A DNA stretch of 64,000 nucleotides from Sulfuriferula plumbiphila (GCF_009938015.1 NZ_AP021884.1:3288585-3352584), one strand, 5' to 3'; shown: positions 16,758 through 26,557, numbered from the stretch's first letter. Made by a program: numbers and translations. The notes: generated from the sequence alone by a model not told the origin.

Positions 16758-19700
16758 TCAATCACTCCCGGTGGGTTCGAGAACAAACGCGTCAGGCAAG
16801 TCCACTTGTTGCCATGCGCCGTGGTCATAAAGATGTACTGCGAGGGTTTCAGGATCGAGCACCAGCATGCGTATCCAGCCATTCTGCACCAGGCGTTTGA
16901 TGGTAACGACGCCTTCTATCGCGCTGCGGGCGTGTTCAAATGGTGCCTCAATGAGCGTAATCAGTCGCAGCGGCTCATGATAAGGATGGCCCTCCTTGAG
17001 CACGGTTTGCGCCGGCAAGCCGGTACGCAAATCGCTCAGATTGCCGCTCATCACGCCAAAGCGGCCGGCGACATTGTGATACGCTTTGTTGCCGCTGCCA
17101 TAACGCTCATTGTCGACCGTAGAAAAATAATGCTCCATGTTGATCCATTGTCCGACCACTAGTGGGCCGGTCAGGACGGACTCCAGCAAACGCCGCTTGG
17201 GATCGACGCGCCAGTCATAGGAATTCAGAAAGGCACGGCCTGCCAGCCCGGCACGCTGGGTGAGCTGCCGCCGACCTATGACGAAATAGGCATTACGCGA
17301 CAAGCCCCATTCGGGTCGTGCCTGTGACCAGTCGCTGGCATTGCGCCGCGCCAGGCGGCTCGATGCATTGGCGTCCGGAGGTACGCCGATGTCGCTCGGA
17401 ACCAGTGTCGCCATGCGCTCCTGTGCGCACAAGCGGGACGCCGCCTTCAGCCCTTTGTGCAAACGGTCGAGGTAAATCAGGTGCGCGGGCGGAATCAGCT
17501 CGCGGTCCAGAATGGTGATTTCGTCAGTCGTCGTATTGTGCAACGCGGCCACAAAACACACGTCGGCAGGGATATCCAGCCCCTGCTCGCGCAAGCGCCG
17601 CCGCACTTCCGACTTATTGGCCATTTGCGCCATTGCACGTGCGTTAAAAATGCCTGAATTGCCACCACAGGCGCCGCAATCAAGCGCGGATTCATACGGA
17701 TTATTCTCTGACTCACTGCCGTGCCCGACCAACAACACAAAACGTGAAAAATGCTCAATCAATCCGATGGAGCGCAGCGCCTGCCCGAGCAAGTGCGCCT
17801 GTTCGTTACTGGTAAAGCCAATCCGCCCCAGGCGTTCGAATTGCAGACGCGAAAACTGCCGATTGATGCGATAGGCGTCGCGCAGTCGCGTAACAAAGGC
17901 GTTGCACGCAGCCAGTTCCAGACCCAACTGATGCGCCAATTCATCGCTCGGCAACTGTTTTGTGAGCGCCGTTTCACGCAACTGACGCACCAAGTCGTCG
18001 GTAATGCGTTCGGGCGGCAAACCCAATTCGTGTTCTACCGCTTTGACAATGACGGCACGCTGTACCGCGCGCAGGATGGAATCCGCCTGCTCACGGCCTA
18101 GCTTGTCCAGCAGCAGACGCGTCATCGGCTTGGCGGGAAACAGTTTGCGACGCCAACGGCTATATGCCAATGGCGCAATAGTCTTGCCTATCATGTCGAA
18201 ACCGAACAGCAGCCCGATGGCCTCCACCGCCGCAAACGGTGCCAGCACCGAGTTTTTTAGCTCATGCAGGGCGTGTTCAAATACACCCACCACGGATTCG
18301 TCAACAGGACCGCTGGCGTTCATTTCCAGCACCAGGTTTTTGGGCGTGACCACAGCCGGACACAAATGGGTTTCGCTGCCCTTGCCAAGCTCGAGTATGC
18401 CTATGGGCACGCCAAAGAAACCGGCAATGCCATAGGTCTGATAATCGCCTATGTGCTCCAGCTGACGCCGGATGCGTTCGGAACGGGTATCGATGCAAAA
18501 CAGCGCCTGCGCAAACGGACGTTTGTCACGCGGTGTTGGCGGCGTGACATCAATGTCGCGCAGCAACACCTGCATCGCTCGTGCCTCCATGGCGCGCAAC
18601 CACAGCATGCCCTCGGCCTGCTCGAATGCCTCGACCGTGGCAAGCAAACTGTCCAGCGCCTCGACTGATAACGACGTCAAGCAAAAAGTGGCCGACGCCT
18701 GCGTGCCCCAATCGTGCAGACGTTGCGCCAACAACATCGCCTCGTCAGCACGTTTACGCTCGACATAAGTGGTAAACACGCGGCTGATAATTGACTGCTT
18801 GCCACGCAGTATGGCGTCTTCCACCTTGGCTGCCAGTTGCGGCACCACATCACCGCTGTAGAACTCATACCGCAGGAAAGCTTCCGCAGTGTGTGTGTCT
18901 ATGAACTTCGCCAATTCAGGCGCACTGCCGGGCACATTCGAATCGGTTTCCTCTTTAAGCAAGGCCAATCCAAGCGCCAGCCGTACTGCCAGAAAATCAA
19001 CCATGTCGGCCGGATAATGCTGCCCCCAGTAGTAATGTTGGGCGTTTGAACGCCAGCGGATAAAACCGGCCCAACCATGCAAGTGCACCAGCTCGCGCGA
19101 AAAATAGTCCGCCCAGCGCGTTTCCGGCACGGCAAGCGTATCCATGGCGTAGGCAATCACGCCTTCCGGAGTACTCGATTGCGCCAGGATTTGGCTAATA
19201 TTCACGCCTCGCAAAAAAAGTCTGACGTTGCGCCTGGACAATTCACGCCAGGCGTTGAATAGCCCCGATTCGCGCCCGGGCATAGTCCAAGCTGACTGAC
19301 CTTCGTCAAAAAAATCCAGACAGCTTTTAATCAACAAGTCATCCAGTGTCGTGCCAATATGCGTGCCAAATAAGGTATCAACCGCCTCGTATATCGGCCG
19401 CGCGCCGCCTGCCTTTTCGTGCAACCAGGCGGCCAATGCGGCCATGTCGACGGGCGCCACACACTCGGACACCTTGCCATTGAGCGCGTGGTGCACGTCA
19501 CGCGTACCGGCCACGACGCATGCCTTACTCAGCGGCTCAGCAACCTGAGTGAGCAGCGTCATCAGCCAATGCGACAAATCCACACCCGGCACGCTGCTCC
19601 GCGTGGCGACGAAGTCTTGCACCCCCGTCAGCAGACTGGCGCGGTCAATTTTGCCTTCCTGCAAAAAGCGCTGGTACGTCTTGCGCGGCAGAAAACCCTT

Positions 19701-19874
19701 GCCATGAAAAAGCGCCTGGCCCTTTTCTACCGCCTGCGCAAAAGGCAGTTTTTCCAGACCGTGCAAAGGATTATGGTGAATGAAGTGACGCATCGGCCAA
19801 AAATACGGAATCGGCTCGCCTGCCACGTATACCATGGCACGAATTTTTAACTTGCGATCAAGCGCCAGGCTCAT
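16758..19874 (-). CDS. dabA: DabA, inorganic carbon pump catalytic subunit (DUF2309)
   Basis: DabA forms with DabB an energy-coupled CO2-to-bicarbonate converter at the cytoplasmic membrane. The 1,038 residues show the carbonic-anhydrase-like zinc ligands of the family: Cys460 and Asp462 in FCIDTRSE, then His718 in LVGHGSE and Cys733 in LDCGACGG. The His to Cys spacing of 15 matches characterised DabA. The ATG follows directly after the TAA of the upstream membrane protein gene, with GGGAGGG inside that gene. No transmembrane helices are evident, as expected for the soluble partner. Confidence 0.96.
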   Translation of the reverse strand: MSLALDRKLKIRAMVYVAGEPIPYFWPMRHFIHHNPLHGLEKLPFAQAVEKGQALFHGKGFLPRKTYQRFLQEGKIDRASLLTGVQDFVATRSSVPGVDLSHWLMTLLTQVAEPLSKACVVAGTRDVHHALNGKVSECVAPVDMAALAAWLHEKAGGARPIYEAVDTLFGTHIGTTLDDLLIKSCLDFFDEGQSAWTMPGRESGLFNAWRELSRRNVRLFLRGVNISQILAQSSTPEGVIAYAMDTLAVPETRWADYFSRELVHLHGWAGFIRWRSNAQHYYWGQHYPADMVDFLAVRLALGLALLKEETDSNVPGSAPELAKFIDTHTAEAFLRYEFYSGDVVPQLAAKVEDAILRGKQSIISRVFTTYVERKRADEAMLLAQRLHDWGTQASATFCLTSLSVEALDSLLATVEAFEQAEGMLWLRAMEARAMQVLLRDIDVTPPTPRDKRPFAQALFCIDTRSERIRRQLEHIGDYQTYGIAGFFGVPIGILELGKGSETHLCPAVVTPKNLVLEMNASGPVDESVVGVFEHALHELKNSVLAPFAAVEAIGLLFGFDMIGKTIAPLAYSRWRRKLFPAKPMTRLLLDKLGREQADSILRAVQRAVIVKAVEHELGLPPERITDDLVRQLRETALTKQLPSDELAHQLGLELAACNAFVTRLRDAYRINRQFSRLQFERLGRIGFTSNEQAHLLGQALRSIGLIEHFSRFVLLVGHGSESENNPYESALDCGACGGNSGIFNARAMAQMANKSEVRRRLREQGLDIPADVCFVAALHNTTTDEITILDRELIPPAHLIYLDRLHKGLKAASRLCAQERMATLVPSDIGVPPDANASSRLARRNASDWSQARPEWGLSRNAYFVIGRRQLTQRAGLAGRAFLNSYDWRVDPKRRLLESVLTGPLVVGQWINMEHYFSTVDNERYGSGNKAYHNVAGRFGVMSGNLSDLRTGLPAQTVLKEGHPYHEPLRLITLIEAPFEHARSAIEGVVTIKRLVQNGWIRMLVLDPETLAVHLYDHGAWQQVDLPDAFVLEPTGSD

Positions 19875-20639
19875 TTACCACCCTCCCGTAAGTCCCATAC
19901 TGCTCAGTACCGTAGCGGCACCCACAAGCGTTACCAATCCCAAACCAGACAGCCACGCGGTACGCAGACTCAAATCGGGGGGTGTTTGCGCGCGTGACCA
20001 CACGCCGGGCAAAAACCCTTGCAGCAACCGCACTCCGGCCCAACTCCACAACAGCCAGACCATCGACACACCCACCGCAGCCATAAACGACGCCTCTGAC
20101 AACACCGCCATCAGTGCAAAAAACGAGGGAAACAGCGGTGTCGCAATCGCCGCCAGCACGGCCAGTACCAACACGCCCGCCAACCGTGGCAAACGCTGTG
20201 CCATACCGCAATGCAAGCCACTATAGGCCGCCCCCAAGCGATTTTTGAGCATGGGAACCACGGCGGCCGCGATGATGAAGGAGGCGGAAAAACCCAGACC
20301 CTGCAAACGCAACATCGCCTCGCTGTTGGCGTTGACCAACCCAATCCAGAGCAAGGCAAAGGCAGACGCCGCGATGAATGCAATCCATGTACTGACATCC
20401 CGCAGGCTGAGCATGCGCAGCGCATACAACGCCGCCGTCAACAGCCCCCATCCCACCACCCACTGAGGCAGCTGCGCATGCGTAGAAAATGCGATGGTCA
20501 AACCGATTTGAGGCCAGGCAAGCACTATCAGGGCGCGCAGCCACGCCCACGGCACGTATTTAAAAAAGGCTGTCAATACCATGCTGAGCGGAAACAGCGG
20601 CAAAAATATCCCTATTGCAAGCAGAATCAGAATTGCCAT
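19875..20639 (-). CDS. Uncharacterised multi-helix membrane protein between dabB and dabA
   Basis: I do not recognise this 254-residue protein beyond its position. It is almost entirely hydrophobic, with about six to seven membrane helices, starting MAILILLAIGIFLPLFPLSM and ending near LVTLVGAATVLSSMGL. Short polar loops carry few charged residues. It starts one base after the dabB stop and its stop abuts the dabA ATG, so the three are tightly coupled. A role as an extra membrane subunit or assembly factor of the DAB pump is inference from context. It does not look like a fragment of the NuoL-type DabB, which is complete. Confidence 0.85.
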   Translation of the reverse strand: MAILILLAIGIFLPLFPLSMVLTAFFKYVPWAWLRALIVLAWPQIGLTIAFSTHAQLPQWVVGWGLLTAALYALRMLSLRDVSTWIAFIAASAFALLWIGLVNANSEAMLRLQGLGFSASFIIAAAVVPMLKNRLGAAYSGLHCGMAQRLPRLAGVLVLAVLAAIATPLFPSFFALMAVLSEASFMAAVGVSMVWLLWSWAGVRLLQGFLPGVWSRAQTPPDLSLRTAWLSGLGLVTLVGAATVLSSMGLTGGW

Positions 20640-20640
20640 A

Positions 20641-22323
20641 TCAAATCCACCTCAGATACAGATTCAAGCGTGCCGACAGTCCAATCAGCCCGCGCCCCAA
20701 CAGCGCATACACATCCGCAATGTAGAGCTCACGTGAAATCAGCGCGTAAAAATCGAGCCAGCTGCGTTTCGGTTGTTTGCGTCCTTCGTTGTGATAACTG
20801 GCCGCACGGTAGGCCAGCATCCAGCCAAACACGATGACTGCCGTGAGCACGCCAACCAGTATGTAAAACTCGGACTGGGTAATGCCTGCCGCTGCGTAGA
20901 TGCGTGCGCGAAACTGTGCATCAGGGTACAAAAACAGATCGAATGCATGGCTGATGAAGGTATAGCCGAGTACCACCAGGGTCAGCGAGAAAACCGCCAG
21001 CGTCACCAGACGCCAAGGTGTTTCGCTGTCCATGCGGTGGATGGAAAACAGCAATTGGGCACCTGTGACCCAGCCGAAAAACAGCAGGATAATCGCACCC
21101 TGCTCAATCACAAGGCTGTCTGTCACCAGCCAATGTGCCAGGCCGAACACCAACGCCGGCACCGCCAAGGTAATCGCCGCCATCAATATCCACGGTTGAC
21201 GATAAGCGGTGGGACGTCGCTCAATCACAAACGTGTAGAGATCATCCTTGGGCACGCCGTCGTCGTGGCGCGCCTTGCCGATGACACCGCCAGAAGCAAG
21301 AAACAGCGTGCCTTTGAACAAGCCGTGCGCAATCAAGTGGAAAACAGCGAGCGAAAACGCGCCCACGCCGCATTCCATAATCATGAAGCCCATCTGCCCC
21401 ATGGTCGAATAACCTAGCGCTTTTTTGATGTCGTTTTGCGACAGCATCAACACCGAGCCGATGACCGCCGTCACCAGGCCGACCAGAAATACCCAGTGCA
21501 ACACGCCGTTGGCTTCGACGAACACCGGCGCAAACCGGTTGATGATAAAGGCACCGGCGTTGACGATACCGGCATGCATCAGCGCCGACACCGGCGTCGG
21601 ACCATCCATCGTATAGGGCAGCCAGGTATGCAGCAAAAACTGCGCGGAACGCGCAAACGCCGACAGCGCAATCAACCCTGCGACCGTTTCGCTCAACGGC
21701 AAACCAAAGACGGTGAGCGCATCCGGGTGGACGGTAATCTGCTGAAAAATGCCCGGTAACGACCAGGTGCCGAACATGCGGTAGAGCAGGATGGCGGCCA
21801 ACACCATCGGCACATCACCAAAGCGATAGGTGATGAACGACCAAAAACCATAACGATAGGCTTGCAGGCTGCGGCTATTGTGATTGAGCAGAAAAAACAG
21901 CACCACGCCTATCAGGTGCCAGCCTACTAGCAAGGTAATCAGATCGCCCGCCGCGATGGTGAGCAGCAATACCCCGGTCATGACGTCGAGCAGCACGAAA
22001 AACCGCCTGTATCCGGGGTCCTCGGCCATGTAGCGCACGGAATATACATGCACTATCAAGCTGATGCCGGATATCACCACCGCCATCAATAAGGTCAAGG
22101 AATCGAACAGAAGACTGCCCCACACCGGCGCGAGCACGATACGGCTGGCGCCATGACCGCTCAGCTTGAACGCCAGCAATAATACAGCGAGAGCAAAAGT
22201 CAGGGTCCCGGCCACCACACTCAAGGTCACGACACGGCGCCCAAGCTTGTCTGACAGCAGCTGCGCCACAAAAGCGGTCAGCAATGGCAGCGCAACCAGC
22301 AGTACGATAAATTTATCCATCAT
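20641..22323 (-). CDS. dabB: DabB, NuoL/MrpA-like membrane subunit of the inorganic carbon pump
   Basis: A 560-residue member of the proton-translocating NuoL/NuoM/NuoN family, with about 13-14 membrane helices. Family segments are VHVYSVRYMAEDPGYRRFF, GDLITLLVGWHLIGVVLF and LHTWLPYTMDGPTPVSALMHAG. Linkage to dabA rather than to nuo genes marks it as DabB, which is thought to couple ion flow to CO2 hydration. It is first in the operon and starts with ATGATG; the upstream 371-base gap carries a strong inverted repeat. Confidence 0.94.
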   Translation of the reverse strand: MMDKFIVLLVALPLLTAFVAQLLSDKLGRRVVTLSVVAGTLTFALAVLLLAFKLSGHGASRIVLAPVWGSLLFDSLTLLMAVVISGISLIVHVYSVRYMAEDPGYRRFFVLLDVMTGVLLLTIAAGDLITLLVGWHLIGVVLFFLLNHNSRSLQAYRYGFWSFITYRFGDVPMVLAAILLYRMFGTWSLPGIFQQITVHPDALTVFGLPLSETVAGLIALSAFARSAQFLLHTWLPYTMDGPTPVSALMHAGIVNAGAFIINRFAPVFVEANGVLHWVFLVGLVTAVIGSVLMLSQNDIKKALGYSTMGQMGFMIMECGVGAFSLAVFHLIAHGLFKGTLFLASGGVIGKARHDDGVPKDDLYTFVIERRPTAYRQPWILMAAITLAVPALVFGLAHWLVTDSLVIEQGAIILLFFGWVTGAQLLFSIHRMDSETPWRLVTLAVFSLTLVVLGYTFISHAFDLFLYPDAQFRARIYAAAGITQSEFYILVGVLTAVIVFGWMLAYRAASYHNEGRKQPKRSWLDFYALISRELYIADVYALLGRGLIGLSARLNLYLRWI

Positions 22324-22426
22324 TCAGCGTCATCCCCTTGCGTATGTGCGGCAGGCAAAGTGCCCAGTAGCCTGTCCTATGGCAGGCCGTATTTTTTGCA
22401 GCTTGATGATTAAAGCAAACGACGCG

Positions 22427-22451
22427 TGGTATTTGCCGTTGGCAAATACCA
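22427..22451. promoter_or_regulatory. Perfect inverted repeat upstream of dabB
   Basis: TGGTATTTGCC and GGCAAATACCA form an 11-base perfect inverted repeat separated by GTT, about 104 bases before the dabB start. Neither side is followed by a T run, so an operator is more likely than a terminator. The rest of the 22324-22694 gap is AT-rich near 22590-22650 and shows no gene. Confidence 0.5.
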
Positions 22452-22694
22452 GCGTTTATTTAATCCGGGCAGGGGAAAGGTATGAGCCAGGGTGATGCAA
22501 CGCAGCTCAATGTAAGAGTGGTCGCTTCGACTCAATCAGATTAGGCGTATTCCCGAACATACCCGCCCCTGCGGAAATTTCTGCAAGCTAGTGTATGCTC
22601 GAATATTACAGAACAAAAATTAATCTTTTTTACAAAATGCATTCATAAAAGTAGATACATCACCGGGATAAGCGAACAACGCGCTGATTTGCTT

Positions 22695-23765
22695 CTACGT
22701 TGTTTTTGTTTCCACGCAGCTATCTTCCAGCCATTCGCGCCACACGGCCAGCGCGACCGCCAGAATCAGTGGGCCAATAAACAGGCCGATCAGGCCAAAC
22801 GTGATCACCCCGCCAAGCACACCGAACATCACCAGCACAAAGGGGATGCGCGTCGCGCCGCTGATGACCAGCGGGCGGATCAGGTTATCGACCCAGCTGA
22901 CGACCAGTGCGCCCCATAAAAACAGACCGATGGCCTGGGCGTGCTGACCATTCATATAAAGCCAGATCGACAGGCTACCCCACACAAACGGTGTACCGAA
23001 GGGAATCAGAGCGATACTTGCGGTCAATACCGCCATGGACAGTGGCGAAGCTACTCCAGCCACCCAATAGCCCAGTCCGGCCAGCGCACCCTGCGCCAGC
23101 GCAGTAAGCACGATGCCATAGAGCACGGCACGGGTAGTGATGCCGATGGCATCGAAATAGCCGTCGATACGCGCGCCGATCATGTCATTGAGTACCTTCC
23201 GCAGCTGTCCCAGCGCGCGTTCTCCGTCGCGGTACAGAAAAAACAGCGTCAGCAGGGCGAAGCCGAATTTGACCAGATTCCGTCCCACTCCACCAAGCAC
23301 ACCCACCATCTCGCCGCGGAAACCCGCCAGAAATTGCTGCAATTGCTGTTTGATGGCGGTTGGATCGGCGTTCGCACGTGCCAGCCAGTCCTGCAACTCG
23401 CCGCCCACCCAGGGCAGTTGCGCCGTCCAACCCGGCAGGCGCAGGTCGCCGCGCAACAACCGGTCGGTGACCTGATGCACGCCTTGCATGAATTCACCCT
23501 GCAACAGCGCAGCGAAACCGAGCAGGGGCACGATCAACAGCAGCGCAACCAGCAGCGTCATCAGCAACGCGGCGAGATTGGCGCGCCCGCCCAGGCTGCG
23601 GCGCAGCCGGGCGAACAGTGGCCAGGTGGTGTACGCAAGAATGCTCGCCCACGCCATGGCGGCGAGGAACGGATTGAGCACGCTATACACGCCCGCCCCC
23701 AGCCCGGCCAGAAACAGGCCGAGCATGATGCGGCGCGCGAATGGATTGTTACTCAATTCATGCAT
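22695..23765 (-). CDS. AI-2E family (PerM/YdiK-type) transporter
   Basis: A 356-residue membrane protein of the AI-2 exporter-like superfamily. It has paired N-terminal helices (GVYSVLNPFLAAMAWASILAYTTWPLFARLRR), a middle soluble segment with amphipathic helices, and a C-terminal bundle with the family motif FGTPFVWG and LIGLFIGPLILAVALAVWREWLE. Substrates of this family are diverse (autoinducer-2, organic acids or Na+/H+), and nothing here tells which. It overlaps the rhodanese remnant by eight bases and ends the yqhA-htpX-terC gene string. Confidence 0.85.
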   Translation of the reverse strand: MHELSNNPFARRIMLGLFLAGLGAGVYSVLNPFLAAMAWASILAYTTWPLFARLRRSLGGRANLAALLMTLLVALLLIVPLLGFAALLQGEFMQGVHQVTDRLLRGDLRLPGWTAQLPWVGGELQDWLARANADPTAIKQQLQQFLAGFRGEMVGVLGGVGRNLVKFGFALLTLFFLYRDGERALGQLRKVLNDMIGARIDGYFDAIGITTRAVLYGIVLTALAQGALAGLGYWVAGVASPLSMAVLTASIALIPFGTPFVWGSLSIWLYMNGQHAQAIGLFLWGALVVSWVDNLIRPLVISGATRIPFVLVMFGVLGGVITFGLIGLFIGPLILAVALAVWREWLEDSCVETKTT

Positions 23766-24057
23766 GGGAGCCGGTCCATATCAATTGCATCAACACCATG
23801 CCAGCGGCATGAACTAACCGCGGACGACAGGATGGCTTCAGCCAGTCTTGCATGCCATGCGTCACGTTATACACTTTGCCGTAGCTGTGTTTTTCCATCA
23901 GCTCGCGCGCCAGCGTGGGGCTGCCCGGCACCACACCGGGCCGCCATTCGTCGGGACGGCGCACGTCGTAAACCGGCACGCCTTGCGCCAGCAGCGCCTT
24001 GGCGCAGCCGCCCAGTACCTGCAAAAGCAGTAAACCTGCCCACAAAAATCGCATCAC
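23758..24057 (-). CDS. Truncated rhodanese-like protein, catalytic loop missing
   Basis: This 99-residue frame begins with a hydrophobic signal (MMRFLWAGLLLLQVLGGC, a possible lipobox). It then shows the first rhodanese strand (PVYDVRRPDEWRPGVVPGS, residues 28-46) and jumps straight to the end of the domain (ARELMEKHSYGKVYNVTHGMQDW, 50-72). About 45 residues, including the active-site cysteine loop, are absent, so sulfur transfer is not possible. The remaining tail (residues 77-99) has no rhodanese match. It is open and tightly packed between terC and the AI-2E gene, so it may still be translated. I read it as an internally deleted, probably non-functional gene. Confidence 0.6.
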   Translation of the reverse strand: MMRFLWAGLLLLQVLGGCAKALLAQGVPVYDVRRPDEWRPGVVPGSPTLARELMEKHSYGKVYNVTHGMQDWLKPSCRPRLVHAAGMVLMQLIWTGSHA

Positions 24058-25019
24058 TCGACACCCTTATGGCGTGTGGCAACCAGACTGGCGAGCACAC
24101 TCGCGCCAATCAACACCACGACAACGAACAACGACGCCTGCACCGGCACGTGGTACCAGGGTGCAATCAGCATTTTTCCGCCGATGAAGCTCAACACCAG
24201 CGCCAGGCCGTATTTGAGCAGATGAAAGCGGTGCGCCACGTCGGCCAGCAGAAAGTACAGCGCGCGCAGCCCCATGACGGCGAAAATGTTCGAGGTGAAC
24301 ACGATGAATGGATCGGTGGTAATGGCGAAAATCGCCGGGATCGAATCCACCGCAAACACCACATCGGTGGTTTCGATCAAAATCAGCACCAGAAACAGCG
24401 GCGTGAAATAGCGCGTGCCACCCTGAACCACACTGAATTTTTCGCCGTGCTCGCCCACACTGATGCGCAGGTGGCGGCGGGCAAATTTCAGCACCGGGTT
24501 CTGTTCCAGATCGGCTGTTTTTTCCGCCATCACCAGCATGCGGATACCCGTCACCAGCAGGAACGCACCAAACAGGTACAGCACCCAGCTGAACTCGCGC
24601 ACCACCCAGGCACCCGCCAGAATCATCACCGCACGCAGCACAATGGCGCCCAGTACGCCGTAGACCAACACCCGGCGCTGGTACGCCGGTTTGACCTGAA
24701 ACGCTGCAAAAATCAGCAGAAAAACGAATACGTTGTCGACCGACAGGGATTTTTCGATGAGATAGCCGGTGAGGAACTCGAGCGCCTTCTTGTCGGCGAC
24801 CTCTGCGCCCAGCGTGCCGTTGAGGTGCCACCACATGCCCGCATTGAAGATCAGCGCCATGCAGAACCACGCCAACGACCACAGCGCGGCCTCCTTGACG
24901 CTGACCGTGTGGGCTTTTCTGCCGCCGAGGACGAACAGATCCAGCGCCAGCATCACCAGCACAAAACCGATGAAGGCAGCCCACATCCAGGGTTCAGCGA
25001 TCGACACAGCCGGGTTCAT
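24054..25019 (-). CDS. TerC/Alx family membrane protein
   Basis: A 321-residue integral membrane protein with the TerC family segments GYLIEKSLSVDNVFVFLLIF and ETTDVVFAVDSIPAIFAIT, each carrying the conserved acidic residues in membrane helices. TerC/Alx proteins are linked to metal (manganese, tellurite) or pH stress, probably as metal exporters. The start is placed at ATG 25019; a GTG two codons earlier is possible. It lies 17 bases after htpX and overlaps the rhodanese remnant by four bases, so it is part of one transcript. Confidence 0.9.
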   Translation of the reverse strand: MNPAVSIAEPWMWAAFIGFVLVMLALDLFVLGGRKAHTVSVKEAALWSLAWFCMALIFNAGMWWHLNGTLGAEVADKKALEFLTGYLIEKSLSVDNVFVFLLIFAAFQVKPAYQRRVLVYGVLGAIVLRAVMILAGAWVVREFSWVLYLFGAFLLVTGIRMLVMAEKTADLEQNPVLKFARRHLRISVGEHGEKFSVVQGGTRYFTPLFLVLILIETTDVVFAVDSIPAIFAITTDPFIVFTSNIFAVMGLRALYFLLADVAHRFHLLKYGLALVLSFIGGKMLIAPWYHVPVQASLFVVVVLIGASVLASLVATRHKGVE

Positions 25020-25036
25020 GTTCACTCAACCCAGTC

Positions 25037-25915
25037 TCAGCGCGCCGCCTGCAGGGCAGCAATCCGCTCTTCCAGCGGTGGATGCGTCATGAACAGGCGC
25101 TTGATGCCATCCATCGCGCCGCCGCCTGCAATGCCAAATGCCGCCAGCTTTTCCGGCAACGGCGCGGTGTGTACCCGCTGCAGGCGCTGCAACGCGGCGA
25201 TCATGTTCTGCCGCCCGGCCAGCGTCGCGCCACCGCGATCGGCGCGGAATTCGCGCTGACGCGAGAACCACATGACGATGATCGATGCCAGCACGCCCAG
25301 CACTATTTCGGCAATGATCATGGTGACGAAAAACGCCGGGCCGGTGCCGCGCTCGGTCTTGAACACGACTTTATCCACCAGATAACCGATGACGCGCGAC
25401 AGGAACATGACGAAGGTATTCACCACCCCCTGTATCAGCGCCAGCGTCACCATGTCGCCGTTGGCAACGTGGGATATCTCATGCCCCAGCACCGCCTCGG
25501 CTTCTTCCTTGGTCATGGATTGCAGCAGGCCAGTGGAGACCGCCACCAGCGCGTTGTTTTTATTCATGCCGGTGGCAAATGCGTTCACTTCGGGCGCATC
25601 GTAAATCGCCACTTCGGGCATGCCGATGCCGGCCTGCCGGGCTTGACGACGCACCGTATCCACCAGCCAGATTTCGGCAGGCGTGCGCGGATTCTCAATG
25701 ACTACCGCACCCACCGAGCGCTTGGCCGTCCACTTGGAAATCGCCAGCGAAATGAACGATCCACCCATGCCCATAACGGCGGCAAATACCAGCAACGAAC
25801 CCGGATTCAGCCCTTGCGCTGTGAGATAGGGCTCTATACCCAGCACGCGCAGGGTGATGGACAGCACAAGCACAATGGCAAGGTTGGTGGCAAGGAACAG
25901 AAAAATGCGTTTCAT
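25037..25915 (-). CDS. htpX: HtpX membrane zinc metalloprotease
   Basis: A 292-residue M48B protease with two N-terminal helices ([23 protein letters not shown] and [19 protein letters not shown]), the zinc motif HEISH in [12 protein letters not shown], and a following EFRAD segment with the third ligand. HtpX degrades misfolded membrane proteins. The start at 25915 is marked by AAGGAG seven bases upstream. It follows yqhA by 40 bases. Confidence 0.95.
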   Translation of the reverse strand: MKRIFLFLATNLAIVLVLSITLRVLGIEPYLTAQGLNPGSLLVFAAVMGMGGSFISLAISKWTAKRSVGAVVIENPRTPAEIWLVDTVRRQARQAGIGMPEVAIYDAPEVNAFATGMNKNNALVAVSTGLLQSMTKEEAEAVLGHEISHVANGDMVTLALIQGVVNTFVMFLSRVIGYLVDKVVFKTERGTGPAFFVTMIIAEIVLGVLASIIVMWFSRQREFRADRGGATLAGRQNMIAALQRLQRVHTAPLPEKLAAFGIAGGGAMDGIKRLFMTHPPLEERIAALQAAR

Positions 25916-25955
25916 GGCAACTCCTTTTGCAATGGATGAAATATGCGTGATTCGT

Positions 25956-26471
25956 TCAGCCGCCCGCACCCTGTTTTTTAGGCCCACCCAAGCGATCCAT
26001 GACGGCGAACATCACGCCGGTCACCACAAAGGTGAGGTGGATACCCACCTTCCAGGCCATCTGCTCGTTGGTGTGCGTGCTCACACTCACAAACGCCTTG
26101 AGTAGCTCGATCCCGGAAATGGCTATGATGGAGCCTATCAGTTTCATTTTTAGATCAGCGAAATCGACATGTCCCATCCAGTCCGGGCGGTCTTCATGGT
26201 CACCAACGTCAATCTTGGAAACAAAGTTTTCGTAGCCGGCAAAAATGATAATGATGAGCAGGTTCGCCACCAGCACCAGATCCACCAGCGACAGCACGCC
26301 CACCACGACGCTACCTTCACCTTGCATTGCCATGGGAATCAGGTGCAGGAATTCCACGCCGAAATACCACAGCAATACCCCAATGGCCCCCACCAGCCCA
26401 AGGTAAAACGGCGCCAACAGCCAGCGACTGGCAAACATCAGGCGTTCGAGGAAATTTTCTATGGCTTTCAT
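25956..26471 (-). CDS. YqhA family (UPF0114) inner membrane protein
   Basis: A 171-residue member of the UPF0114 family. Visible features are [20 protein letters not shown], helices around [24 protein letters not shown], and the [19 protein letters not shown] segment. Three to four membrane helices are expected. Its function is unknown. It appears to be the first gene of the string continuing into htpX, terC and the AI-2E gene. Confidence 0.88.
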   Translation of the reverse strand: MKAIENFLERLMFASRWLLAPFYLGLVGAIGVLLWYFGVEFLHLIPMAMQGEGSVVVGVLSLVDLVLVANLLIIIIFAGYENFVSKIDVGDHEDRPDWMGHVDFADLKMKLIGSIIAISGIELLKAFVSVSTHTNEQMAWKVGIHLTFVVTGVMFAVMDRLGGPKKQGAGG

Positions 26472-26557
26472 TGGGTACCCGTTGTTGAAATTAATCCGTG
26501 CCCTGCAATCCTGCCTAGCCTGCCTGTTTCAAACAGTGTCCACGGGATATATCCTGT

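Noticed and set aside
22941-25259. A 772-codon plus-strand frame across the AI-2E, terC and htpX region
   Set aside because: It is extremely rich in Gln, His and Arg, spans three well-identified minus-strand genes and has no domain.
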